Source of the DNA: Chenopodium formosanum
Taxonomy: Eukaryota; Streptophyta; Magnoliopsida; Caryophyllales; Amaranthaceae
Direction: 5' to 3'
Assembly: GCA_024500155.1 (NCBI GenBank)
Contig: CM044871.1
Location: 77,608,402 to 77,672,401 of the forward strand
DNA length: 64,000 nucleotides
Below the pieces are notes generated by a model that was given only the letters and a program-made list of their open reading frames with translations, ran no database searches and was not told the origin of the DNA. Positions 1 through 11,045 of the stretch are shown in pieces. The first letter of the stretch is position 1. Every line of letters starts with the position of its first letter. Both the position numbers and the translations under genes were made by a program.

Positions 1-600
1 CGCCGAAAAATAAGCTAGAGGTTTTTAAGGCCAATTTCAGCCATGAAAACTCTAGATCTAGAGTTCTTTATGGCTAAATTTGGCCTTTTTAGCCATATTT
101 CAAGTGAAATCCGAACCCAATATTAATTTTGAGGTATTTGTTCAATTTAATTTTTTTTTTAACAATTTTAATTTATTTTATGGTTGTGGCCTGGGTTCGG
201 TTTGGTTGGATCTGGGCTTGCTGTTTTTTTAAGGTTTGGTTGGATCTAGGCGTGGTTGTTAGTGGTACGAGAGTTGGTGGTGGTGTGGTGGAGTTTAAGG
301 TTTTGAGGACGGCGGTTGAGAAAGGTTGGTGTTGGTGGTGGTTACGGTGGGTTTGGGTGTGGGTTAATGGTTACTAGGTCGGGAGCTACTAGGTTGGTCA
401 GGGGTTACTAGGTCAGGATTACTAGGTTGGTCAGAGGTTACTAGGTCGATTAGGAGTTACTAGGGGTTACTAGGTCGGTCAGGGGTTACTAGGTTGGGGG
501 TTACTAGGTCAGTCAGGGGTTACTAAGTCAGTCAGGGGTTACTTTGTCTGGGGGTTACTTAAGTGGGGTTACTAGAGGGGTTACTGATATGGTACCTTGC
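1..600. mobile_element. CACTA-related element fragment (window edge)
   Basis: Positions 35-100 carry a degenerate palindrome centred on CTAGATCTAG, with arms reading GGCCAATTTCAGCCATGAAA against TTTATGGCTAAATTTGGCC. The same core and flanks (ATGAAAACTCTAGATC, and nearby TTTTGAGGT) occur inside the complete CACTA element at 24046-25529. Both are followed by T-rich then G-rich (GGTTGG, GGTGGTGG) sequence. I infer this is the interior of a related CACTA copy whose left end lies outside the window. No terminal CACTA repeat is visible here, so the right boundary is approximate. Confidence 0.4.
365..590. repeat. Tandem repeat built on GGGGTTACTAGGTC
   Basis: About ten imperfect copies of a short unit containing GGGGTTACTAGGTCGGTCA follow each other, with spacing between about 13 and 28 bases. 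The array is G-rich on the plus strand and non-coding. It lies inside or directly beside the CACTA-related fragment. Confidence 0.6.
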
Positions 601-791
601 CGTACCGTACGGCCAACCACACCAGAAACGCGCTGAATGTCCATATATAATCGTTACACCTCCTAACGATAGAAATAAAAGATATACTAGAATCCTAGGA
701 AGTTAACTAAAATACAATAGGTAATCTTTGATAAAATATAATCTTCCCCAAAAATATATCATAGATATCTCAATAAAGGTATTTCCGAATT

Positions 792-1222
792 AAACATAAG
801 TATATACTTCGTATATTTTTTTTCCCTCTAGGTTTTCTCCTTGGGAGGGTTTTTTGGTTCCCTCTAGGGTTGTCCCTTGGGAGGCTTTTTCTAGCCTCCA
901 TTGCTAGATTTTTTCCTGCTTTTTTGAAGATTGAAGATTTGGGGTTTCATCGTCTCCGAAAGTACCTAGAAGGTCATATGAGTTTTTTCACCCAAACAAC
1001 TACTCACCCGTGGATCTCAAACCAAATTAGAGCTAACTCACAGATTGTATTGTTTCAGATGAAGTTTTTTATTAAGGCAATCGTCGACCGAATTTGCGAT
1101 GTAACTAATTTTAAGGTGATTTGTACTTGTATTGGAATTTTAGATTTCCTATGAATTGTTTGTAAGTGTCGTTTGGCTTTCTTTCATTAATGAAATCCTT
1201 TATCTTCTTGTAAAAGAAAAAG
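792..1222 (+). mobile_element. Small retroposed insertion (LINE 3' end or retrotranscript)
   Basis: A 431-bp insert is bracketed by a 17-bp direct repeat, AAAGGTATTTCCGAATT, at 775-791 and 1223-1239, and ends in an A-rich tail just before the second copy. This is the signature of target-primed reverse transcription by LINE machinery. The body has no convincing coding capacity (an open stretch of about 94 codons at 870-1154 has no recognisable domain). The end of the body, with an ATTAATGAAAT motif before the tail, resembles plant LINE 3' UTRs, so a 5'-truncated LINE is the preferred reading; a retroposed host transcript is the alternative. Confidence 0.65.
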
Positions 1223-1239
1223 AAAGGTATTTCCGAATT

Positions 1240-2084
1240 TCCATTTAAGAAAGCGTTAAAAAAAAAAGTTCACTTATAGCTAGGGTGTTGCAAATTTGCA
1301 ATAAATAAATAAATGAAGAGAGTAATGATTAGAATTCTAGAAATACATTTGATTGTATTGACTTGACACATTTATGAGCCTTGTTTTTTTTTTTATTTAA
1401 TTAGCTTATATTCAATTATTGCATCAATATAAAAATAAAAATCGATCAAGCAAAACTTAAGAGGGGATAATTTTCATTTATAAAGATGAATATAAAAAGC
1501 AGGTACGAGTATAATTTGTAACCAAAGCTATTAAGTTTACAAATGATACATAATTAGCTTATATTTTAAACTTAAACCACTATTGAGATAATCGCTTAAG
1601 ATACAAGCAATACAACTCAAATTTTGGGGAAGAATATCTATCTAAATTCTCGAATTGACTTTATAAAGATTTGGATCGGAATTAGGACTATAGAGTTTGT
1701 TTGTAAGTTTTGCAAAACAAGGAAAACTTCCTACATCTAGCTAGCTTACAACTACAAATAGATTTTATATTGTTTATGGACAAACGACTATTTTGTTGAG
1801 GCCATTGCTAGTATAAAGGTGTAATTCACTCTGTAGAACACAAGTTTCAGCAATTCAATAATCTTACTTGACTAAAACATTTTTATAAGGTAAAGTTTAG
1901 GCTAAAATAAGGCGACAAGAGAGTGTATTATATACGAGTATTAAAATTCAAATTAATCAATTGAGTTTCGAGTGAATAATACTTTGTACTTTAAACTAGT
2001 TCAATATATTATTAATAATTTTATATGTGATAGTCAATTGTCTAAGTTATAGACATTGTACTCTTTGTTGATGTTTAAGAGTTT
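1240..2084. other. AT-rich intergenic sequence, nothing recognised
   Basis: No open frame, inverted repeat or known element could be supported here; the sequence is AT-rich with short homopolymers only. Confidence 0.5.
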
Positions 2085-2205
2085 GGGCATGTTCTGAATT
2101 ATTAGACTGAGTTGAACTGAAGTGGAATGAACTGAATTGTTAATAAGAAAGGAAATTTGGAACTGAATTGAATTGAATTGGAATTAAGTTGAAGAGAACA
2201 AATCC
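2085..2205 (+). mobile_element. Degenerate Harbinger-like TGAAC MITE
   Basis: It starts GGGCATGTTCTGA and ends AGAGAACAAATCC, with TGAACTGAA/TGAATTGAA pentamers between. The ends are decayed versions of the GGGCCTGTTCTCAT...ATGAGAACAGGCCC termini of better copies nearby. Confidence 0.5.
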
Positions 2206-2282
2206 TTTATTCTGGTTATTATAATTTAACTTAATTGTTTTTACAGAAATTAAAACAAACAAGTTGTGTTTAACTAGACTTA

Positions 2283-2588
2283 GGCCCTATTCTCTTCACC
2301 TTAATTTTGCTGAACTGAAATTATTTTTAATGAACTGAAATTATTTTTGCTGAACTTCAATTATTTTTACTGAACTTAAATTAATTTTACTGAACTTAAA
2401 TTATTTTTGCTGAACTGAAATTATTTTTACTGATTTTCTATTATAATTCTTCTTAAGAAAACTGAATTTTACTGAACTAAACTTATTTTTACTGAACTGA
2501 AATTAATTTTACTGAACTGAACTTATTTTTACTGAACTGAACTTATTTTTACTTAATATTATTTCTTTAAGGTGAATAGAACAGGACC
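2283..2588 (+). mobile_element. Tourist/Harbinger-like MITE, subfamily with TGAACTGAAATTATTTTTAC unit
   Basis: Terminal inverted repeats of about 21 bp (GGCCCTATTCTCTTCACCTT at the left; the right end is its near complement, AAGGTGAATAGAACAGGACC) are flanked by TTA on both sides. TTA target duplications and GGGCC termini are typical of PIF/Harbinger (Tourist) MITEs. The body is a loose array of a roughly 20-bp unit, TGAACTGAAATTATTTTTAC. There is no coding capacity. Confidence 0.8.
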
Positions 2589-2594
2589 TTATTA

Positions 2595-2893
2595 GGGCTT
2601 GTTCACATTTACTGAACTGAGCTGAACTGAACTGATTGGAGCTGAACTGAACTAATTTGAGCTGAAATGAATAATTTATGAGAGAGGGAAATTAGGAGCT
2701 AAACTGAACTGAACTGATTGGAGCTGAACTGAACTGAACTGATTGGAGCTGAACTGAACTAAGTTGAGCTGAAATGAATATTTTATGAGAGAAGGAAATT
2801 ACGAGCTAAACTGAACTGAACTGATTGGAGCTGAACAAAACTGAACTGATTGGAGCTTAACTGAACTGAAATTAAGTAAATGTGAATAGGCCC
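2595..2893 (+). mobile_element. Tourist/Harbinger-like TGAAC-array MITE
   Basis: Ends are GGGCTTGTTCACATTTACT and AGTAAATGTGAATAGGCCC, flanked by TTA at 2592-2594 and 2894-2896. The interior is mostly TGAAC/TGAGC pentamers with two copies of a spacer of the type ATGAGAGAAGGAAATTA. It abuts the previous MITE with only TTATTA between them. Confidence 0.8.
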
Positions 2894-2896
2894 TTA

Positions 2897-3626
2897 AATT
2901 TTATTTTAACCTTTATCTAATTTATTTATTTTGAAGAAAACTTTATCTTATTTTAACTTTATCAGTTTATCTAATTTTGTTAAACCAGTGCAATTTACTC
3001 GGTGCTCATTTAGCTTTTTCCAATTTTTTTTTTTCAACTTCTTTTAGTAATATGACTGAAAGTTCTTTAAATAGATAAGCTAAGAATTCAGACGATATTC
3101 ATAATTATTGTCCGTACGAAAGAAAAAGAAAGTTTGGTTTATTAATTGAATATAGCTAAAATCCTGTATAAAATTCGGCTAGATGAAAATAAAGATAACT
3201 GAAACGCACTGCACGCTGAAAGTATGTTAAAGTAATGATTTGAGATGCAGTCGTTATCTTGTAATTATGCTTGTTAAAATATTTACATCTGTCTGATAAC
3301 CAACTTATTAACAGTTAGTCTTCAAAAGATAACGACATTTTCCTTGCCAACCAGATTCCTTTTGTTTTCCTTCTCTTCATCTTCGTCTACTTGTTTTCTT
3401 AGTACTTATTGTTATGTCTACAACTTTAATTATATATCCTCGACTATCTATTTTGTCTACATCATTTATCGTTTACTGTTCTTAAAACAAAAAATTAAAC
3501 AAGAATGGTAAAAACAAATTCTCCTATTTATATACTAGAGTTCGGTAGTAAGGTGATTTATACTTCTTCCGTTCAAATTAAGTTATCAACTTATTACATT
3601 ATTGTTAGTGAACTAAATTACACCAC
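2897..3626. other. AT-rich intergenic sequence
   Basis: No gene or element was recognised. A short Stowaway-like end (TACTTCTTCCGTTCAAATTA) near 3560 has no partner terminus in view. Confidence 0.45.
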
Positions 3627-3629
3627 TTA

Positions 3630-3819
3630 GGGCTTGTTCTCATTAACTGAAGTGAGTTGAACTGAATTGAACTAAACTTATTAGAGCAGATGAACTGAAC
3701 TTAAATGAACTAAATATTTTATGAGAGAAGAAAATTAAGAGTTGAACTGGACTGAACTGAACTTATTAGAGCTAAAATAAACTGAGCTGAACTGAAAATA
3801 ACCTGATGAGAACAGGGCC
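3630..3819 (+). mobile_element. Tourist/Harbinger-like TGAAC-array MITE
   Basis: Ends GGGCTTGTTCTCATTA and TGATGAGAACAGGGCC form an inverted repeat, with TTA at 3627-3629 and 3820-3822. The body is TGAAC-type pentamers split by the ATTTTATGAGAGAAGAAAATTA-type spacer. Confidence 0.85.
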
Positions 3820-3822
3820 TTA

Positions 3823-5149
3823 GCTTGATTAATACAGTATATATGATTATTAGTTCTCGGCAAAGAGTTATAAGAGAAAGAATCATTGTCATGTGAAATT
3901 TTATTAGATAAACATACATTTGTATGATTATACTCATAGCAAAATATATTCCAAATTGCCACTTATCGCACAATGGCAATAATTGAGATAGTTTTATCAA
4001 ATAGCCTCAAGCAAAACACAACATAAAACCCAAAAAAGAATAATTCCAATTGCTTCATTCTTAATTAGCTTTAATTATTGTTCATTATGCCATATAAAAA
4101 TAATACCATGGATACAATGAACTCAAGTTGTTTTCAACTTTTATTCTATTTCTCTTTTCAACCTTTCTTTTGTCAAGAATCTAATGAAACAAACAAATTT
4201 GATAATATTCTGTTATTTTTCGTTGCATAGACTAGATTAGAAGGATATCGAGTTTGTTTCTTTTAATACTTCGTATTATACACAACCAAGAGCAGAAGAA
4301 AACAGGCATTTTAAATTAGCAATAACTCCATAATGCATGCTGTAATTGTTTATTTATTTATTGAGCTCCCATCTTTTTTTTAAGAGTTTTAAAATTATTT
4401 TCAAACTCGACGGAGTATTGTGTGATTATTGTAACCTAATTAATCAACCAAATCATCAAGTTAGCAATTGATATCATCTTTTATCAGAATTGTATTATGA
4501 AAGGAAATATTAGTGCTTTTATAATTACTATTAATTTAGGACAAGTTGTCCATTTGAAAACTAGGAAAAATCTCGAGGAATGATAATTCTCCTAAACTTG
4601 TTCAATAAAAATGGCACTAACCTAACAAATTGATAAAAAAATCGACACTTCCATCTCTTTTTACATGAGATCTACCATGAAACAAAATCAAAGAAAGAAC
4701 TAATTAATAAAATGTCTTTAAAAATGGAGTCCAAATATATGAAGAAAATAGCAGCCTTTGTGAGACGAGACCTAGCTAACTTTAATTGACTATTTGATTG
4801 GACAATATGAACCCACGAAGGTGAACAATATATATGTCTGAATTCTTATACCAAGTATAATTTTACCTACATTCTACTATTTAGGCCAAGTTCCATTCAC
4901 ATTATGTATATTGAATCTAAATTATTTTTACTAAATTAAATTGTTTTTACATAATCACAAATATAGTTATTTTTTAAATTTACTGATGATTTTTACCAAT
5001 TAAAAATAACTTTGGCCAGAGTTAACTTATCTTTACTAAGTTAAGCTTTTAACTTATTTTTATAGAATATCAATTTTGTATCAATTTAGTAAGATAAGGG
5101 TAGATAATATTAACCCAAGAAAAGGCAAAAAGTTACCCTAAAATCAGCT
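3823..5149. other. AT-rich intergenic sequence
   Basis: No gene was found. Around 4888 the sequence TTAGGCCAAGTTCCATTCAC resembles the end of the TTATTTTTAC-unit MITE subfamily, followed by similar body sequence, so a decayed copy may lie at about 4888-5060; its other end is not clear. Confidence 0.4.
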
Positions 5150-5158
5150 TAAAATTAC

Positions 5159-5529
5159 GGATGTTTCTACAGCGGTCATTTGAAATATGACTACCTTATT
5201 GTTTTAATGATAAAAAATATGAGCGAACCATTTTTTCACACTATAAATTGGACACAATTAGTATTATAATTTCTACAATGCAAATATAATTTTTGAAAAT
5301 TTTAATTTACCATAAAATAAATATTTGTCTAGATACTATAAAATAACTGTAAAAATTACATAAATAAAACTTAAAATTTGATAAATTAAAAAAATGTTGA
5401 TAATAATATTTTATAGCAAAAGTAGAGTAATATAATTAATTACTTGGATAAAAATAAGTTAAGTATGAACTATATAATCATTAAAATATTATGATAGTTA
5501 TATTTCAAACGACCACTATAGAATTTTCA
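5159..5529. mobile_element. Mutator-like MITE with 9-bp target duplication
   Basis: An imperfect inverted repeat (left arm about 5159-5197 containing GGTCATTTGAAATATGACTA; right arm about 5491-5529, the near complement) is flanked by TAAAATTAC at 5150-5158 and 5530-5538. Removing the insert and one duplication restores a sequence matching 14160-14215, an independent copy of the same repeat without the insert. The 9-bp duplication points to Mutator-like transposition; with an 8-bp reading, hAT is possible. No coding sequence. Confidence 0.7.
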
Positions 5530-5619
5530 TAAAATTACCCTTATACTCCTCGATATACACTAATATTAGTGTAACGACTGTAACCGCGTGTGTACAAAAG
5601 TTTTTCGAACTTGATATAT

Positions 5620-7340
5620 AGAGTCAAATATCTAAACCTTCACTAAAATGTGAATAAGTAATTTTAGCTTTAGATTATTCGGAAATGTAAACTCTAGGAT
5701 CCTAATTTATTTTTGCTGAATTTATTAGATCATCGTTACAAACTTCTTTCTTTACTTAACTTATTTTTGCTGAATTTAGTTAATTAGCTCATTTTTGCAC
5801 TATAACTTGTTTAAACAATTCAAGAATAACATTTTTAATTATATCACCTTCGCTTTGATTTCCTAAACATGTTTAATCATGCTTTCAAGGATCCGCTAAT
5901 CACATACGTAGTATATAATTAACAAAATAAAGCTTTGCAATCTAGACCACTAGACAATTAATTAGTAGTAAAACTACTAAATTAGTGATGATATCTACAA
6001 ATGGCGCATAGCTGGCTGCCAACAACTCTTTCTCATTTCTGATTTAATCACATGATTCAAACTTTAGATTAGAATAATCATTCAACCAACAAATAAACCT
6101 ATATAATAATATAAATAATTTAGCTTAATACAATGTATAGTTCTATAAATGGGTCACCTATGCCAAGAATTTATATAGCCATCAGAAAATGTCTAATGGC
6201 TTCTTGTAGTACAGACAAAATTAGAAATGTACCTTGTATTTTAATTAAATATGTTTGTTAAATAAATTCATGTAATAATAATTTATATTATAAGGTTAGA
6301 GATTCAATAAGATTTTGTAACAGCCAAATATCTCTATGTTTCGTCATGCATGTATCTAGACGTTTGCGTACACTTTACATGTAAGTTGTATGTACAAAAG
6401 TACGATTTTCATGTACAAATATAGTAATATTAATGCCATAATTTTATGATATGAATGATCATTTTGTACCATGCAATGTATACAACGAGAATTGCACTAA
6501 GAACAGTGAGAAAGTTTTCTGACAATGTTGGATTAATTTCAGGATTGTTTTGTTGGATTCGATGTCATATTCATAAATAATGTTTAACGTTATTAGTATT
6601 TGTTCTTGGTACAATGTTGGAATTAGTCTCGAGGGCTTCACACAAATACACATTAATTGACTTGGTCTTTTAACTGTATGGCCCTCTCATCGCCTTATTA
6701 TCTCTTGGCAAGTGGAAACTAATTTGCACGGGAGTTCCAATCTTTTATGCAGTGTATACAAAACGCGATCTAAATTTGGATTGGAAATAAACCGGGTTAA
6801 AATCTTGATTTTGGGTTGGTGGCCTGTTTTTGTCACAAATTTGTTTAAATTCGGTTTAGGCTGGTGACTTGGTTTCTGATATAAAAAATATTAAAGATTT
6901 AAGTTGAGCTTATGAAATATTACATTTTTTTTTTTAAGTTCATAGGTTTCCGAAAGACAATATTTCATATTGAAAATAAATATTTTAAAAAAAACCATAG
7001 AAATATTTTGTAGAGCACTATATAATACTTAATAAGAAATCTTCAATATGGAGTAAACTACTATTGAGGGATGGAAAGGCTTTTCCTTTGGGGGTTACAA
7101 TTTTGAGATTTTTTAAAAATATAAGAGTTGCTTAATTGTCTATTACCCTTAGTATTGCATGTAATATTAATTAACATATAAAAAAAAAACCCCAAATACT
7201 CGTAACTTATAATACAAATCCAAAAAAATATCTAAATCCTAGCGTGACTATTTTCATAATGAACGACAAAGTAATTTGTAATTTATTTATTTATTATTTT
7301 TAAGTTAAGTTGTTATAATTTTCAAATTATATATGCATAG
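5620..7340. other. AT-rich intergenic sequence
   Basis: No gene was found. The open stretch of 64 codons at 6459-6653 on the minus strand has no recognisable domain and no promoter or splice context, and is treated as chance. Confidence 0.5.
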
Positions 7341-7343
7341 TTA

Positions 7344-7584
7344 GGGTCTGTTCTCATTGGCTGAACTGAGCTGAACTGAGCTGAGCTGAACTGAACTGAA
7401 TTGAACTGAGCTGAATATTTTATAAGAGAAGGAAATTAGGAGTTGAGCTGAACTGAACTGAACTGAACTGAGCTGAACTGAACTGAACTGAACTGAGCTG
7501 AACTGAACTGAACTGAACTGAGCTGAGCTGAACTGAACTGAACTGAACTAAACTGAATTTCAACGTAAGAGAACATACATGCCC
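7344..7584 (+). mobile_element. Tourist/Harbinger-like TGAAC-array MITE
   Basis: The left end GGGTCTGTTCTCATTGG follows TTA (7341-7343). The right end, AGAGAACATACATGCCC, has a small insertion relative to other copies and precedes TTA (7585-7587). The body is a long, nearly uninterrupted TGAAC/TGAGC pentamer array, the cleanest in the window. Confidence 0.8.
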
Positions 7585-7587
7585 TTA

Positions 7588-9623
7588 ATATAATTTAATA
7601 GCCATTTTCTCTTTTCTTTAATTGGAAAAGAGAAAGAGGGAAGAGGAAGAAATTCATCATCTACTTGTGAAGATATATATAACTAAATACATTAATTTAA
7701 TGCATGTATTTATCATGAAGAACAATAAATCAGCCACCCCTCTCATTAAAACTTCAAATTATTAACATATAATGGAATGAATTGATGACAATTTGATACA
7801 ATTCCTTTGTATATTAACATTGATTAAGATTTGGCAGTCTTTTTCAAGGTTGTAATTGATATGAAATTGACTTTTCTCTCAGTTTCCTTAGTAGTGACTT
7901 TTCTTTTAGGGTTGTAATTAATATGAAGTATGCTTTAAGTTTCTTTAGTTTTCTTCCACAATTGTTTTCCGTCTTTATTTTTAATATAAAAGACCTCTTT
8001 TTAATTAGTTATGATGAGAGTAAATGTTGTAATCCCTCCGTCTCTAAATCACGTTCCTATAATCCTATTTCTAGCATTTATTTCTCACATAATAGAGAGA
8101 AGTATGAATGTAATTTAGAGATAGAAGTAGCATAGATATGGTTTTGGAAGAGAAAGGAAATTATACACACATTAAAATTAATCTAAACTAATAGTACTAA
8201 TTTAAGAAACTAATTATTATATGTGTTATATATACATGTAGTATAAAATGGTCTATGATAATGTAATTTTGTCCCTTTACGTGTTAATATTTGATAATTC
8301 AAAGTTATAGTTACAACTTACAAGCTAATTGTGATACGTTCGATAGATATATCATGTGCCTTGCCTTCCTCTACAAAGTCAAGTCTATTTGAATTTCGAA
8401 AAGCTTATTAAAAAATATCAACAGAAAAAATATTTGGCGTAATACATTTGTTTAAACATTAAAGATAATATTGTAATAATTATAATAGTAGCAAGTGGGA
8501 GTACGGTTTTGTATTAAACCATTTCTGTTGGATATTAAAGTCATTTCAATATATGCAAGTTGCATGGTGAGATTGGAATATTTGACACCTTAACAACTCC
8601 ACAACTATTCCCTAATTTCAAACTATTATGAAGGAAACATGAAAAAATAAAGTTTGGGTGAAAACCTAACATTGGATAGATATTGGGTTACCTTAACAAA
8701 AATCATAGCTTAACAAATTGGTGAAACTTTAAATAAATAAACAAGCTTTTTTCTTTTTAAAAAAAAAAAAATTATAAATATCTGTAATATTGAGTGTGGT
8801 TATTTTCTTCGAAATTTACATGAATTATTGTACTTATAAAAGTCAAGTATCATGTGTTTAAGCGTTGCTTTATACAGACTGTCATCACTTAATTTATAAA
8901 GTGATATTTTTCAATCACTGGTCTCTTTCAAAATTAAAAATAAGATGAATTAGCATATCTTGTTTTGATTTAGTGCTTACAGATCTCGAGAAAAAAAAAA
9001 AAAAAAAAAACTCAAATATATACTCATAATTATTCCCTCAACTCCATTGTTGCTCCATAAAATAACAACACATTTTCATTATTAAACAATCGATCAAACC
9101 TTTCTCCATCTTGTAATTCCACTCAACATTACTATTTTAATTTTGTTGATAACATATTTCCATTTTAAGTTCTACCTTTGATGCAAAAGGAGTAGCAATC
9201 TCTCTTTATTGCATAGCATATCAATGGTGCTTTATTACTTATTATGCACCAAAAAGATCTCATTTATTTAATTAACCACATGAGGAACATATCCAAACTA
9301 ATTAATTAAATTGGGATATTTTTTAATCAAAAAGTTTTTCTGATTAAAAAAAAAATTGAAAAATGGATTGACATATCATGTACATAAAAAAAGGATGGAC
9401 AGTTTTCCCATTGCTTTTGAACTTTCGTTCCTTTCATACTATTTTTTTTGTAATTTTTTTTCTTCAAAGTTTACATAAAAACATAACCAGCTCTCTTCAG
9501 CTGTGTTTTTTCTTTGTTGTTCTTGCTTTTTTTTTTGGGTTGTTATACTAATTTACATATTGCAACTTGCACCATTTGCATCCTACACCTATCTCCACAT
9601 TAAACAATTAATCAACTAGAATA

Positions 9624-9654
<31 letters not shown>

Positions 9655-9674
9655 CAAAATCAATTAATTAGATG
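7588..9674. other. Intergenic sequence downstream of the RAV gene
   Basis: No gene was recognised. It contains several poly(A) or poly(T) runs (8991-9010, and about 9628-9654 directly beyond the RAV stop codon) and one short Stowaway-like patch, listed separately. The RAV transcript, read leftward, should end here; no single polyadenylation signal stands out in the A/T-rich sequence. Confidence 0.45.
8033..8131. mobile_element. Short Stowaway-like MITE
   Basis: CCCTCCGTCTCTAAATCACG near 8035 pairs with TTTAGAGATAGAAGTAG near 8114-8130. CTCC(G/A)TC ends are typical of Stowaway elements. The TA flanks are not cleanly preserved, so the exact limits are uncertain. Confidence 0.4.
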
Positions 9675-10892
9675 TCACAAAGCAGCAACCACCATCTGCT
9701 TCTTGCTACTAGACTCCATGGTCAACGACTCAACCTCCCTTAACCTCTTTCCATTGCCACATCCATTTCCAGCCACCGCCTCGGCCACCGCATTTGCACT
9801 AATCCCAATCGGAGCCTTACAAATATCCACCCCAAACAATCTTAGCATTGGCCCAGTTGATCGTACCTCCACTACTGGGTACTGGACAACCACGCGGTTG
9901 TCCAGTACCTCAGCAAACTCAGACTCAGGCCCGTTTCTGACATTTCGTTGTTTGAAGTCAATGTATAGCTGCTTATCCGGTCCAGTAGATCTCTGGAAGC
10001 TTACAATATCCCCGGCCTTAAGACACTTCTCCTTAACAAATCGGCTCCACCCCTTGGTCAAGACGTAGCTCTGGCTGCTGTTCCAGTACGAGTACCGGAA
10101 CCTCCAGACCTTCTCGTTGACGTCCTCGAAGTTTAGCAGCAGGCCTTTGGACGAGGAGGAGCACGTCCCGCTCCCACCCTGGAGCGGGAAGTGCTTCTCG
10201 GCGTGCTGCTTAGGTATAACCAACCTATTCAACTTCCCTACATCACTTGGAGTCACTACTTTCTCAAACAATTGCTCTCTACCAAATCCTCCACTATTTC
10301 CGTCAATCGGTTTAGCTTTCTCACCAGATAAATTCAATCCACCTCCCACTTTCTCAACGTCCACCTTAAAGTTCCGCCTGCTTTGCTGCAACTCATCGAT
10401 GTAAGTATGTTTCCGAAGCATATCAACAATCTCAGCTTTCGACCTCGAGTTCAAGAACCTAAGCTCACCAGCACCTAGCTCGTCCTCCGGCGAAAGCGGC
10501 TTGAAATTCGTAACAGCGTCACGGCCACGGAACCGTTGCGCAGCTACGTCGTAAGCACGAGCAGCTTCATCTTCTTCATTGAAAGTACCAAGCCAAACCC
10601 TCTGATGCTTCTCATAGATTTGAGCCCCCCACCGGCCATTTGGCTGTGGGACCACTCCCTTGTATTTTGACGATGGGAGCTTCCTCGACTCGGCCTCGAT
10701 TCCGTTTTCGGAATCGATGACCACACTCGTACCGCTCCCCATCCGGCACAGACTGCCCGCCATGGCGGACGCCTTGCCGGGTAAGGGAGCGGGTTTCATA
10801 ATACTACGAACCATTATTGTAGGTTGCTGTGGGGTGGTACTAATCAGAGATTCACTCGTTGAAGAGCTTTCATCCATACTACTTACATCCAT
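9675..10892 (-). CDS. RAV1-like: AP2/ERF and B3 domain transcription factor, RAV/TEM type
   Basis: This is a complete intronless 405-aa protein. Residues about 76-131 form one AP2/ERF domain (YKGVVPQPNGRWGAQIYE, WLGTF, AARAYDVAAQRFRG). Residues about 207-316 form a B3 domain (LFEKVVTPSDVGKLNRLVIP, WRFRYSYWNSSQSYVLTKGW, YIDFKQR). One AP2 domain followed by a B3 domain defines the RAV family, which binds bipartite CAACA/CACCTG sites in the nucleus. RLFGV at 351-355 is the B3 repression motif found in RAV1/TEM proteins, so a repressor role is likely. In Arabidopsis, TEM1, TEM2 and RAV1 delay flowering and act in hormone and stress responses. The N-terminus (MDVSSMDESSSTSES) matches the usual Ser-rich RAV start. 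The first ATG has A at -3 and G at +4, and no upstream ATG lies between the TATA box and it. It is longer than Arabidopsis RAV1 (344 aa), mainly in linkers and tails. RAV1 versus TEM orthology cannot be settled without a tree. Confidence 0.97.
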   Translation of the reverse strand: MDVSSMDESSSTSESLISTTPQQPTIMVRSIMKPAPLPGKASAMAGSLCRMGSGTSVVIDSENGIEAESRKLPSSKYKGVVPQPNGRWGAQIYEKHQRVWLGTFNEEDEAARAYDVAAQRFRGRDAVTNFKPLSPEDELGAGELRFLNSRSKAEIVDMLRKHTYIDELQQSRRNFKVDVEKVGGGLNLSGEKAKPIDGNSGGFGREQLFEKVVTPSDVGKLNRLVIPKQHAEKHFPLQGGSGTCSSSSKGLLLNFEDVNEKVWRFRYSYWNSSQSYVLTKGWSRFVKEKCLKAGDIVSFQRSTGPDKQLYIDFKQRNVRNGPESEFAEVLDNRVVVQYPVVEVRSTGPMLRLFGVDICKAPIGISANAVAEAVAGNGCGNGKRLREVESLTMESSSKKQMVVAAL

Positions 10893-11036
10893 TTTCTTTT
10901 TTCAAAATATCAAAATTAACTTTTTTCAATGAATATTTCTTTTAGAGAGAGAAAATTAGGAAAAATGGTGAGTTCTAGAGAGAAGTTGGGTTATATTATG
11001 TGGGGTTTGAATGAGGTTGGGATGGTTGAAGAGGGG

Positions 11037-11044
11037 TATATATA
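11037..11044 (-). promoter_or_regulatory. TATA box of the RAV gene
   Basis: The minus strand reads CTTATATATACC, about 145 bases before the RAV start codon. This would give a 5' UTR of roughly 110-120 bases that is pyrimidine-rich (CTCTCTAAAAG, TTCTCTCTAG) and has no upstream ATG. A second pyrimidine/GA-rich stretch at about 11160-11350 lies further upstream. Assignment rests on position and sequence only. Confidence 0.6.
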
Positions 11045-11045
11045 A

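Noticed and set aside
870..1154. 94-codon open frame in the small retroposed insertion
   Set aside because: It has no ATG at its start and no recognisable domain; likely chance in an untranslated region.
9703..10932. Several open frames antisense or out of frame to the RAV gene
   Set aside because: They are shadows of the RAV coding sequence, lack any domain, and the RAV frame is fully explained by AP2 and B3 motifs.
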